Of a stretch of DNA of 46,540 nt, positions 1 through 7,345 are shown piece after piece. The notes beneath the pieces are model-generated. The model searched no databases and was not told the DNA's origin. It saw only the letters and a program-made list of their open reading frames with translations. Source of the DNA: a bacterium (GTDB lineage: Bacteria > Krumholzibacteriota > Krumholzibacteriia > LZORAL124-64-63); contig JAHJTW010000238.1 of NCBI GenBank assembly GCA_018829565.1, positions 1 through 46,540 of the forward strand. The letters are read 5' to 3'. Position 1 is the stretch's first letter. Every line of letters starts with the position of its first letter. Made by a program: the position numbers and the translations under genes.

Positions 1-158
1 CGGCAATGTTCACAATCGAGGCGGACCCTCCAATAAGAACGCGCCAAGTGCTCGGTGGTCCGATTCCAGGTGGCCCAAGCGTTCCTCAAGGCGGCGATGT
101 TGGAATTCTGAACCTTATTGAGACCTGTAAATTGGCCAAGCGTGGATTGGCCTCATAA
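1..158 (-). mobile_element. start of a second integron cassette, cut by the window edge
   Basis: On the minus strand this segment begins at the TT that follows the recombination G of the attC at 159 and runs off the left edge. Its first bases (TTATGAGG) predict that its own attC, outside the window, should open with CCTCATAAC, because the first bases of a cassette pair with its R'' box in the circular form. No convincing gene is visible in these 158 bases: the one frame open across the attC stops at 86 and the others carry early stops, so a gene may begin near or beyond the edge. That this is a cassette and not flanking chromosome is an inference from the intact core site. Confidence 0.5.
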
Positions 159-269
159 CGTTGGGCTTCACCGGCGCACGCAAAGGCCCGAAGGGCCGGG
201 CCGGCGCGACGCTTGCCCTGCAAGCGGCGTGACGGCCGCGGGCGGCCGGTGCAAGCTACCGTTATACAG
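153..269 (-). other. attC recombination site of cassette 1
   Basis: Read on the minus strand the order is R'' GTATAAC (267-261), spacer GGTA (260-257), L'' GCTTGCACCGGC (256-245), a branched GC-rich centre with its own small hairpins, L' GCCGGTGAAGC (175-165), spacer CCAAC (164-160), and R' GTTATG (159-154). L'' and L' pair fully except for one unpaired G in L'' (opposite position 252), the extrahelical base typical of attC. The unpaired 4-5 base spacers and a total length near 115 bp also fit the family. The site begins 13 bases after the stop codon of the gene it follows, the usual cassette arrangement. It is an imperfect hairpin read as single-stranded DNA by IntI. Confidence 0.88.
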
Positions 270-1123
270 TATTCCCTCGCTAAAACAGAAACATTTCGAG
301 AGGTTCCCCCACGGGCTCCCCACGCCATAATACCCGAATTCGGCACTTTGGCCTTTTCAGCGCCGAACCTGATAGCCTTACCCAATAAAATCCGGGCGAA
401 ACACCGGATATCGACACCGCCCCGTTACTTTCGAGACAATCGCCTCCAATCTCAAAACCGAGGTCTGATGTCTCGAATACCGCTATTCGGACCTGAGGAT
501 TGGAATCGGGAAACGGGCTGCAGTAAACCGATACGGGAATCGTTGAATCCGGAACAACGCAATTACGCGGCAGATACGAAAGGTGTTTTAATTCAAAGGT
601 AAGCCCGTTCACCGTCGAACTGTACCTGACCCCTCCGTCACCCACTGGGAGGCTGCTTACCCGCTTTTGCTTGATCACAAAGGCATTTTCCGGTGGGGGA
701 GTGCGAAGTAAGGCAAGCTCGTAGGGAAGCGGGGGATTAATCTCGGCCTCTAATGTATCGACAGCCACCAATCGCCAGGTGCTGTCGGCGAGACATATAA
801 ATTTGACCCTGAGCCACACCGGCTCTTTACCCAAAAAGGTCTCCTTGCCTCGAACCGTTACATTGGCAACAGAATCGCCATCCCCACTCCTGCAACCTCC
901 CCTTCCGATCATTAAGCCAGCTGGAAGGTCCGCTTGAAGTAGCCTTGCGGCCAATAACATGGGGTTACACGGCCAAGCTTCACCGGCAATTACCGCTTGT
1001 TCTACCTCCACATTGAACTCATGAACGCTTGGGGATGGGCGATCCCCCGCAACCGTGGAAGCGGAAACTAATAGGGCAATTACCAGACAAGAGATCATTC
1101 CGTATTTGTCCAATTCTGTATAA
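159..1123 (-). mobile_element. complete integron gene cassette (one gene plus attC)
   Basis: The cassette is bounded by two recombination points. Its 3' end is the G of the attC core site at 159. Its 5' end is fixed by complementarity: the attC opens with CTGTATAAC, so the cassette must begin with the rest of GTTATACAG, and exactly that 9-mer occurs on the minus strand at 1124-1116. The cassette is therefore about 965 bp, holds a single gene in attC orientation, and has a visibly lower G+C than the kinase and integrase regions beside it, as expected for a captured cassette. It is the first cassette next to the integrase. Confidence 0.85.
280..1098 (-). CDS. cassette-encoded secreted protein of unknown function
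   Basis: The product is 272 residues. It opens with a hydrophobic stretch (ISCLVIALLVSAS) ending near A-G, which looks like a signal peptide, so it is probably exported. The rest is beta-rich in appearance with about eight cysteines spread along the chain, which may form disulfides outside the cytoplasm. I recognise no family. The frame is open upstream to 1236, but that stretch lies outside the cassette (boundary 1123), so I chose the ATG at 1098 inside it; a TTG at 1113 is possible and the Shine-Dalgarno match is weak for both. The stop lies 13 bases before the attC. Expression probably comes from the promoter at 1249-1257 in the integron spacer. Confidence 0.75.
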   Translation of the reverse strand: MISCLVIALLVSASTVAGDRPSPSVHEFNVEVEQAVIAGEAWPCNPMLLAARLLQADLPAGLMIGRGGCRSGDGDSVANVTVRGKETFLGKEPVWLRVKFICLADSTWRLVAVDTLEAEINPPLPYELALLRTPPPENAFVIKQKRVSSLPVGDGGVRYSSTVNGLTFELKHLSYLPRNCVVPDSTIPVSVYCSPFPDSNPQVRIAVFETSDLGFEIGGDCLESNGAVSISGVSPGFYWVRLSGSALKRPKCRIRVLWRGEPVGEPLEMFLF

Positions 1124-1331
1124 CGTAAATTCCGAAGTTCTGTGTTTCTTCCGGTTGACGGGTTTTGTCGCCCGGTGGAGATAGCCGGAAATCCCCTTGA
1201 AGTTACGGAATCCCCCGAACTCCCCAAATGGGCCATGTAGTGGGGTTCAGTATAGCACGAGACAACCCGTTCTTGATAGCGGATTCCCGTTTACCCCGTG
1301 GTTCGCCTTTTTTCAGCCTGTCGTCCCGGGT
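1124..1331 (-). other. attI-like spacer between intI and the first cassette
   Basis: These 208 bases lie between the intI stop codon and the first cassette. The insertion point ATTTAC/GTTATAC sits at the cassette end, which makes this the functional equivalent of attI. It also holds a promoter candidate pointing into the cassette. I see no second well-formed core site, only scattered GTCAAC and GTAAC strings that could be accessory boxes. In most described integrons attI lies beyond the 5' end of intI; here it lies beyond the 3' end, so intI and the cassette are read in the same direction. Confidence 0.6.
1249..1257 (-). promoter_or_regulatory. candidate cassette promoter (Pc), extended -10
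   Basis: On the minus strand the spacer contains TGCTATACT, an extended -10 (TGn followed by TATACT, one mismatch to TATAAT). No good -35 lies 16-18 bases upstream, so activity would rest on the TG extension. It points into the cassette and would give a leader of about 140 bases before the ATG at 1098. Its position between the integrase and the first cassette is where a cassette promoter is expected in a reversed integron. Confidence 0.5.
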
Positions 1332-2315
1332 TCACACCTTGTCCAGCGGGCTGGCAACCCCCCGCCCCCCGCGGTTCAGCACATGGGTGTAGATCATGGT
1401 GGTCGCCACGCTCCTGTGGCCCAGCAACTCCTGGATGGTGCGGATGTCGTAGCCGTCCTCCAGCAGGTGGGTGGCGAACGAATGGCGGAAGGTGTGGCAG
1501 CTGGCCCGCTTGGTGATGCCGGCCAGCCGGACGGCGTCCCGCACGTGCCGCTGGACCACCGATTCGTGCAGGTGGTGCCTGCGGCGGCGGCCGGTCTCCT
1601 GGTCCTCGTAATGGCGCGTGGCCGGGAAGACCCATTGCCAGCCCTGGGACCAGGCGGCCATGGGGTACTTGCGCTCCAGAGCGCCGGGGATCTCCACGCT
1701 GCCGGTTCCGCTCTCGAGGTCGGTCCGGTGCTGCTCCAGGACCTCGGCCACGTGGTCGGCGAGTTCGCGGGCCAGGCGCTCGGGCAGCATGGTCAGGCGG
1801 TCCTTCTGGCCCTTGCCGTCGCGGATCTGCAGTTCCCGCCGCTCGAAGTCGATGTCCTTGATCCGCAGGCGCATGGCTTCCATCAGGCGCAAGCCGCCGC
1901 CGTAGAGCAATCCCACCACCAGCCGCGGGGTGCCGTGCAGGTGGCCGAAGATCCGGCCGACCTCGGTGCGGGTGAGCACCACCGGGATCCGCTTGGGCCG
2001 CTTGGCGCGGACCAGGTCCTCCAGCCAGGGCGGATCGACCCCCAGAACGTCCCGGTAGAGGAAGATCACCGCGGCGAGGGCCTGGTTCTGGGTGGATGAC
2101 GCCACCTTGCCCTGGACCGCCAGGTTCGACAGGAAGGCGGTGATCTCCACCTGGCCGAGGTCGCGCGGGTGGCCGCGGCTGTGGAATTCCAGGAAACGCT
2201 TGATCCAGCCGGTGTAGCAGGTCTCCGTGGCCCGGCTGTAGTGCTTCATCCTGATGACGGCGTGGATCCGCTCGAAGAGGCGGGCTTCGTTCTCGGGGCT
2301 CAGGGTCCGGGTCAT
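1332..2315 (-). CDS. intI: integron integrase, tyrosine recombinase IntI
   Basis: The 327-residue product is a tyrosine recombinase that exchanges single strands between attI and folded attC sites. The N-terminal SAM-like domain covers roughly residues 5-95. The catalytic set R143, K168, H274, R277, H300 and Y309 is complete and sits three residues before each counterpart of IntI1 as I recall it. The additional IntI-specific helix region is present at about 211-232 (ALERKYPMAAW then WQWVFPA), which separates it from XerC/XerD. A Shine-Dalgarno GGGAG lies about 8 bases before the ATG. I see no LexA box upstream, so SOS control is not supported here. The gene appears intact and lies with its 3' end towards the cassettes. 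Confidence 0.95.
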   Translation of the reverse strand: MTRTLSPENEARLFERIHAVIRMKHYSRATETCYTGWIKRFLEFHSRGHPRDLGQVEITAFLSNLAVQGKVASSTQNQALAAVIFLYRDVLGVDPPWLEDLVRAKRPKRIPVVLTRTEVGRIFGHLHGTPRLVVGLLYGGGLRLMEAMRLRIKDIDFERRELQIRDGKGQKDRLTMLPERLARELADHVAEVLEQHRTDLESGTGSVEIPGALERKYPMAAWSQGWQWVFPATRHYEDQETGRRRRHHLHESVVQRHVRDAVRLAGITKRASCHTFRHSFATHLLEDGYDIRTIQELLGHRSVATTMIYTHVLNRGGRGVASPLDKV

Positions 2316-2441
2316 GGCTGTCTCCCTCGGGAGGGATGTGTGGGGAGAGGGCGAGCAACCAGCGTGCCGTCTTGCGTCCGGGGTGCGACCAGGGCGCCCC
2401 GGCCGGTGATCCCACGCTCCGGTCCCGGCGCGCTGGTCCCG

Positions 2442-2470
2442 TTGTGGGGACCGCCCGGTTCTGCTATGCT
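2442..2470 (+). promoter_or_regulatory. promoter for the TPR kinase gene
   Basis: TTGTGG (2442-2447), a 17-base spacer and TATGCT (2465-2470), with TGC directly before the -10, form a sigma-70-type promoter. The start codon at 2498 lies about 20 bases beyond the likely transcription start. It faces right, away from intI. Confidence 0.6.
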
Positions 2471-2497
2471 GTCCGGACCGTGGATCGGGGGAAGCCC

Positions 2498-5080
2498 ATG
2501 ATCGGAAGCCGCGTATCCCACTACAAGATCGTCGCCTACCAGGGCGGCGGCGCCATGGGACAGGTCTACCGCGCCGAGGACCTGGTGCTGGGCCGTACGG
2601 TCGCCCTGAAGATCCTGCCCCCCTACCATGCCGCCGCCTCCGACGTGCAGGAGCGCTTCCTGCGCGAGGCCCGGGCGGCTTCGGTCCTCGATCATCCCAA
2701 CGTCTGCACCGTCTACGAGATCGGTCAGGCCGACGACGGCCTGCGCTTCATCGCCATGGCCTGGTGCGACGGGGTCAGCCTGCAATCCCTGCTGCAGGGG
2801 GGCGCCCTGCCTCCCCGGCGCGCCGCGGTGATCGCCCTGCAGATCGCCCGGGGCCTGGCCCACGCTCATGCCCACGGTGTCGTTCACCGGGACATCAAGC
2901 CCGCCAACGTCATGATCGCGGAGGGGGACCGGGTCCGGATCGTGGACTTCGGCCTGGCCCAGCTCGGCGGCCATTCCCGACTGACCATGCAGGGCTCGGT
3001 GCTGGGTACGGCCGGGTACATGTCCCCCGAACAGGTCGAGGGCAGGCCCGCCGGACCGGCGGCGGACGTCTGGGCCCTCGGCGTGGTCCTTCACGAGATG
3101 CTCGCGGGCGAGCTGCCCTTCGCCGGGGACAGCAACGTGGCCCTGCTCAAGGCGGTGGTGGACAAGGAGCCCCGTCCCCTGCCCGACCTGGGGCCCGGCC
3201 CCCTGGAGCAGGGATTGGCTGCGGTGGTCGCGCGCTGCCTCGCCAAGGATACCGGCCTCCGGTTCGCCGGGGCGGCGGCTGCCGTCGACGCGCTGGCGGC
3301 GGCCCTGGGCAGCGAGGCTCCCGCGCCTCCTCCCGCTTGCCCCGATCCGATGGCGCCGACCCTGACCATTCCTCCGCGGCCTCCGCGTCGTGCTGCAGCC
3401 TGGCTGGTCCTGGTACCGGTCCTGTTGCTGATCGGCCTGTCGCTGCCCCCGGTGCGCGATCGCCTGGGCGCCGGCGGCCTCGAGTCCGGCGAAGCGCCGA
3501 CCCCGCGGGGCGTGGCCGTCCTGCCCTTCGCCTTCACCGGCGGCGACTCCGTCGCGGTCTGGTTCGGGCACGGGCTGTCCTGGCTGGTGACCGACCAGCT
3601 GTCCCGGCTCGAGGCGGACGATCCCGGATTCTGGGTAGCGCCGCCGGAGCCGGCCAAGGGGCTGGCCGTGGCCGATGCGGAAGAGGCGTCGCGCCTTCTG
3701 GGGCTCGGGCGCACCATCGGGGGGACTGGCGCCTGGTCGGGGGACCGCATCGTTCTCGAGGCGGTGCTCGTCGATTCGGTGACGGGGATCCGCGAGACCC
3801 GGTCCTTCACCGACGCCCTGGCCAATCTCAAGACCTGGCGTCAGGATCTGGCCTCCTGGTGCCTGGGCGCGCTGGGGCGGCCCGGCCGGCCGCCTGACCC
3901 CGTCGATCACACCACCGTGCCCGAGGCCTTCCGGGACTGCCTGATCGGCCTGGGCCACCTCGAAGGTCCCGATCACGAGGGCGCCATCGATTCGGCGGCG
4001 GTGCGGTTCGCCGCGGCGGTGGCCCGGGATTCCTCGTACGCTCTGGCCTGGCTGGGGCTGGGCCGGACGGCCTGGCTGGCAGGAACCGACGGCGATCCCG
4101 ACGCCTTGGCCCGGGCCGAAGCCTGCTGGTCGCGGGCGGCAGCCCTGGATCCGCGGTCACCGTGGCCGCACGTCCTGCTCGGGGGGTTGTTCGAGGCCCG
4201 GGGGGACGACCGGGCGGCCCTGGCCTCGTACGAACGCGCCCTGTCCTGCGATCCGGTGCACGCCGCAGCGTTGCGCTCCCTGGCGGGCCTGCGGCGGCGG
4301 CTGGGCGAAGGCGACGCCGCGCAGGAACTCTATTCCGCCGCGGTGGCCGCCCGGCCCGGCCTGCCCCGGGCCCACATGGACGAGGGCCGCTTCTTCTATC
4401 TGGAGGGGAGGATGCCCGAGGCCGTGCGCAGCTTCGGCCATGCGGTCCGCGCGGCGCCCCGCAACTTCTCCTGCCTGAACATGCTGGGGGCGGCGCTGTT
4501 CGAGTCGGACCGCTGCGCCGAGGCCGAATCCCTCTTCGAGCACAGCCTGGCCCTCAAGCCCAACTACGTGGCCTTCTCCAACCTGGGCACGCTCTACTAC
4601 TACGACGGGCGGTACGCCGATGCGGCGGACATGGCCCGCCAATCCCTGGCCATCTACGACGGCGACTACCGGATCTGGCTGAACCTGGCATCGGCGCTGG
4701 AGTGGAGCGGGGCCGGCGCGGATTCCTGTGGGGCTGCCTTTCTCCGCGCCCGGGACCTCGCCGAGGAAGAACGGTCCATGCGACCCGCCGATCCCTTCCT
4801 GATGGCCGACCTCGCCTCCATCGCGGCCCATCTGGGCCGGCCCGAACGGTCCCGGGAGCTGCTGGCCGCCGCCGAGGCCCTGCCCGGTCTCGACCCCGAG
4901 GTGATGTACGCCCTGGCCGACACCTGGGAACTTCTCGGCGACCGCAACGCGGCCTTCGCCTGGCTGGAGCAGGCGGTGGCGCACGACCTGTCCCTGCGGA
5001 AGATCGACCGCTATCCCTCGCTGCGGAACCTCCGGTCCAGCGAGCGTTATCTCGCCCTGCAGTCCCGTTACCGGGAGTAA
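2498..5080 (+). CDS. Ser/Thr protein kinase with TolB/FlgO-like segment and TPR repeats
   Basis: The 860-residue product is a eukaryotic-type kinase. Visible motifs are the glycine loop GGGAMGQV (16-23), ATP lysine K38 in VALK, the catalytic HRD at 130-132, DFG at 150-152 and the SPE activation-segment end. A single membrane helix lies near 298-318 (LVLVPVLLLIGLSL), putting the kinase in the cytoplasm. The segment after it (from about 338, GVAVLPFAFTGG) resembles the TolB/FlgO-like N-terminal region seen in adenylate-cyclase and kinase proteins, and the last 400 residues are TPR repeats, a likely protein-binding surface. The frame is open upstream to 2336, but the kinase fold, the GGGGGA site and the promoter at 2442-2470 support the ATG at 2498. 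Its target is unknown; a PP2C and an FHA protein lie about 12 kb away. Confidence 0.92.
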   Translation: MIGSRVSHYKIVAYQGGGAMGQVYRAEDLVLGRTVALKILPPYHAAASDVQERFLREARAASVLDHPNVCTVYEIGQADDGLRFIAMAWCDGVSLQSLLQGGALPPRRAAVIALQIARGLAHAHAHGVVHRDIKPANVMIAEGDRVRIVDFGLAQLGGHSRLTMQGSVLGTAGYMSPEQVEGRPAGPAADVWALGVVLHEMLAGELPFAGDSNVALLKAVVDKEPRPLPDLGPGPLEQGLAAVVARCLAKDTGLRFAGAAAAVDALAAALGSEAPAPPPACPDPMAPTLTIPPRPPRRAAAWLVLVPVLLLIGLSLPPVRDRLGAGGLESGEAPTPRGVAVLPFAFTGGDSVAVWFGHGLSWLVTDQLSRLEADDPGFWVAPPEPAKGLAVADAEEASRLLGLGRTIGGTGAWSGDRIVLEAVLVDSVTGIRETRSFTDALANLKTWRQDLASWCLGALGRPGRPPDPVDHTTVPEAFRDCLIGLGHLEGPDHEGAIDSAAVRFAAAVARDSSYALAWLGLGRTAWLAGTDGDPDALARAEACWSRAAALDPRSPWPHVLLGGLFEARGDDRAALASYERALSCDPVHAAALRSLAGLRRRLGEGDAAQELYSAAVAARPGLPRAHMDEGRFFYLEGRMPEAVRSFGHAVRAAPRNFSCLNMLGAALFESDRCAEAESLFEHSLALKPNYVAFSNLGTLYYYDGRYADAADMARQSLAIYDGDYRIWLNLASALEWSGAGADSCGAAFLRARDLAEEERSMRPADPFLMADLASIAAHLGRPERSRELLAAAEALPGLDPEVMYALADTWELLGDRNAAFAWLEQAVAHDLSLRKIDRYPSLRNLRSSERYLALQSRYRE

Positions 5081-5109
5081 CCCGTCCACCGTCCACGCGG
5101 AGGTCCGTC

Positions 5110-5463
5110 ATGCAGCCGAAAACCGAACCCGTACCGGTCAAGGTCACCGAGATCCGGACCGAGGACGGGCTGGTCTACCAGGTCCAGCCCCCCGAGGTCC
5201 ACGTCCAGCCGGGGCAAACCATCAATTTCCGGTATGTCGGTGAGGCCGGGGCGACGCTGTTCATCCCCATCAGCGGCGTCTTCCCCCAGCGGGTGTACGA
5301 CTTCACGCGGGAGACGACGGGGTTCTCCCTGTCCGTCACGGTCGGAAAGAAGGTTCCCGCGGGCGTCAGCTCGTTCGCCTTCGGTCTCTACAGCCGCGAC
5401 AAGGACGACTTCGCCATCGGGAACTCGCCCCCGCGGATGATCATCGATCCGCCCGACAAGTAA
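5110..5463 (+). CDS. small beta-rich protein of unknown function
   Basis: The product is 117 residues with no signal peptide or membrane segment. Alternating hydrophobic stretches and a PGQTINFRYVG segment suggest a small beta sandwich, perhaps cupredoxin-like in fold, but I see no copper ligand set and cannot assign a family. A good GGAGG lies 6 bases before the ATG. The gene starts 29 bases after the kinase stop, so the two are probably cotranscribed, and it may act with the kinase; that is inference from position only. It converges with the secreted phosphatase-fold gene at 5474. Confidence 0.7.
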   Translation: MQPKTEPVPVKVTEIRTEDGLVYQVQPPEVHVQPGQTINFRYVGEAGATLFIPISGVFPQRVYDFTRETTGFSLSVTVGKKVPAGVSSFAFGLYSRDKDDFAIGNSPPRMIIDPPDK

Positions 5464-5473
5464 CCGGGGGGCG

Positions 5474-7261
5474 CTACTTCACGAGGGTGATGGCCGCGTC
5501 CTCCTGCACGACGGTCCCCTGGCTGGTGACCGTCAACAGCACCTGGTAGACGCCCGAGGCCACGCGTCGGCCGCGGCCGTCGCCGCCGTCCCACGTCACG
5601 CGGTGTTCGCCGGCGGGATACTCCTCAGCGGGGAACGTCCGCACCAGGCGGCCGCGGGCATCGTAGATGCCCAGCTCGACGCGTCCGGGCACGTCCAGCG
5701 TGAACCGCAATTCGGTGGTCGGATTGAACGGGTTGGGCACGTTGGGCAGCAGGCGGGCGTGCCTGGGCGCACCGGGGACGAGCGGCGCGTCCGACGCCGG
5801 ATCGAACACCGCGAAGTCGGCCACCAGGGCGGCATGGTCGCTGGCCAGGGTGGTGTCGCCGGCGTTCAGGCCGTGCAGGGCCAGGGTCTCCGGCTTCATG
5901 GTCCGCGTCTCTAGCACGAAGTTGCGATGCAGGTCCAGGGCGCTGTCCGTGTAGAGGATCCAGTCCAGCTTGCCGGGGTAGTAGGTGCTGCCGTCGTTCC
6001 ACCAGGTGTCGGCCCTCAGGGCGTCGGGGTGGCGGGCGGTCACCGAGAAGAAGGGCAGCCCGCCCCAGTCGGGCGCGGAGTCGGGACCGTACAGGCCCTC
6101 GTTGATGATGTCGCCGGTCAGGATCGTCTCCAGCTGTTGCCGCCAGCCCACCAGGTTCAGATCTCCGGCGAGCAGGAACGGCGTCCCTTCGGGCAGGGTC
6201 AGCAGGCCGCCGGGCGTCCTGGCGTCGGCCAGGAACTCGATGATCGAGTCGGCCTCTTCCTGGCGGTTGTCGTCGGCGGTGCAGCAGCGCCAGTGGCAGG
6301 CGATCAGCAGCAGGTCCTTGGCCGGGTCCGGTCCCAGGTCGAGCAGGGCCGCGGTGATGCGGAATCCGGGGTTCACTTCCCAGCTGTCCAGGATGGGGAA
6401 CCGCGAGCACACCACGTTGCCCCCGTCGATGCCGACCGCGTACCAGTCCTCGCCCTGGTCGCTGGGCAGGTGCTGCTCGATCATGGACCGTACCTGGCTG
6501 GCGCTGTGATTCCAGACTTCGCAGACCACGAGAATGTCCGGATCCATCACGTCCAGCAGGCGGTTCTGCGCAGCCTCGGCGGTGCCGCCGTCGAACAGGG
6601 CGTCGTTCTCCACGTTCCAGGTGGCCAGACGAATGTGGGCGGGGTCGGCGCGCCCGAGATCCAGGGTGTCGACCGTCAAGCTGCCCGAGCTGAAGGTGTA
6701 GGTGATGCTGCCCGCATTCGGGGCGAGATCGCCGGCGCTTGCCGCATCGCGCAGGATGAAACGCACCGTGTCGCCGCTGAACAGGGTCTGCCCGCTGGCC
6801 GGAACGGCGTCGCGGCGCAGGGCGATCTCGAACTCGGTGCTGCTCGTCGTGGGGCCCATGAGCAGACCGATGTCGTCGTGGCGGACCGTTGCGGTGCCGC
6901 TCTTGGTGAAGGTCCCGTCCCGGTAACCGAATTCCCACATCAGTTCGGCGCCGATCCCCCCGTAGGACAGGCCGGTGCCGGCATCCATGTCCGTGTCGAG
7001 GTACAGGCGCATCTGCTGCTGCTCGTCGGGCTGCACGTCGGCGCCCGTCTCGAAGCGGATGTAAAGGTAGTCCTGATCGTTGGCGACCCAGACCGCGCCG
7101 AAGTCGATGCCGCTGGTGCCGTCGTCGCCGGCTGCGTCCGTGAACACCGGGGCCAGGGCGGACCAGTCGTCGAAATATCCGTCGAGCTGGATGGGAACCA
7201 GGTCCGCCGCAGCGGGGACCGCGGCGATGAGCAGCAGGGCGCAGAGGGCGAGGATACGCAT
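5474..7261 (-). CDS. secreted endonuclease/exonuclease/phosphatase-family protein with FlgD-like C-terminus
   Basis: The 595-residue product has a signal peptide (residues 1-19, ending AAA-D), an N-terminal domain of about 190 residues starting LDGYFDDW that resembles the carbohydrate-binding/DOMON-like modules of secreted enzymes, then an EEP fold. EEP landmarks are TWNVEN, the CEVWNH segment with the metal Glu, AGDLNL and the terminal SDHAALV with the catalytic His. The last 90 residues are an Ig-like FlgD-type module with NPFNPTTELRF and GIYDARGRLV, used in FCB-type bacteria as a sorting or attachment tail. It probably cuts nucleic acid or phosphoesters outside the cell; the substrate is not readable. 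A GGAAAGG lies about 10 bases upstream of the ATG and a strong extended -10 promoter at 7310-7318. Confidence 0.85.
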   Translation of the reverse strand: MRILALCALLLIAAVPAAADLVPIQLDGYFDDWSALAPVFTDAAGDDGTSGIDFGAVWVANDQDYLYIRFETGADVQPDEQQQMRLYLDTDMDAGTGLSYGGIGAELMWEFGYRDGTFTKSGTATVRHDDIGLLMGPTTSSTEFEIALRRDAVPASGQTLFSGDTVRFILRDAASAGDLAPNAGSITYTFSSGSLTVDTLDLGRADPAHIRLATWNVENDALFDGGTAEAAQNRLLDVMDPDILVVCEVWNHSASQVRSMIEQHLPSDQGEDWYAVGIDGGNVVCSRFPILDSWEVNPGFRITAALLDLGPDPAKDLLLIACHWRCCTADDNRQEEADSIIEFLADARTPGGLLTLPEGTPFLLAGDLNLVGWRQQLETILTGDIINEGLYGPDSAPDWGGLPFFSVTARHPDALRADTWWNDGSTYYPGKLDWILYTDSALDLHRNFVLETRTMKPETLALHGLNAGDTTLASDHAALVADFAVFDPASDAPLVPGAPRHARLLPNVPNPFNPTTELRFTLDVPGRVELGIYDARGRLVRTFPAEEYPAGEHRVTWDGGDGRGRRVASGVYQVLLTVTSQGTVVQEDAAITLVK

Positions 7262-7309
7262 GGAAACGGGACCTTTCCGGTTGGAGAATCTGAAATAATG
7301 GAAGGGTTA

Positions 7310-7318
7310 ATTATAGCA
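7310..7318 (-). promoter_or_regulatory. extended -10 promoter of the EEP gene
   Basis: Minus-strand TGCTATAAT is a perfect extended -10. The region upstream is AT-rich; the best -35 at 17 bases is TTAAAA, which is poor. It gives a leader of about 40 bases to the ATG at 7261 and shows that this gene is transcribed separately from the permease gene upstream. Confidence 0.7.
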
Positions 7319-7345
7319 CAATTTTACTGTTATTTTAATATCGAG

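Noticed and set aside
1099-1236. N-terminal extension of the cassette gene
   Set aside because: It crosses the cassette boundary at 1123 and its start is only about 6 bases from the likely transcription start; the signal peptide begins at 1098.
2316-2497. LexA box or attI site beyond the intI 5' end
   Set aside because: No CTGT-N8-ACAG-like sequence and no GTTRRRY core site with partner was seen; the spacer only fits the kinase promoter.
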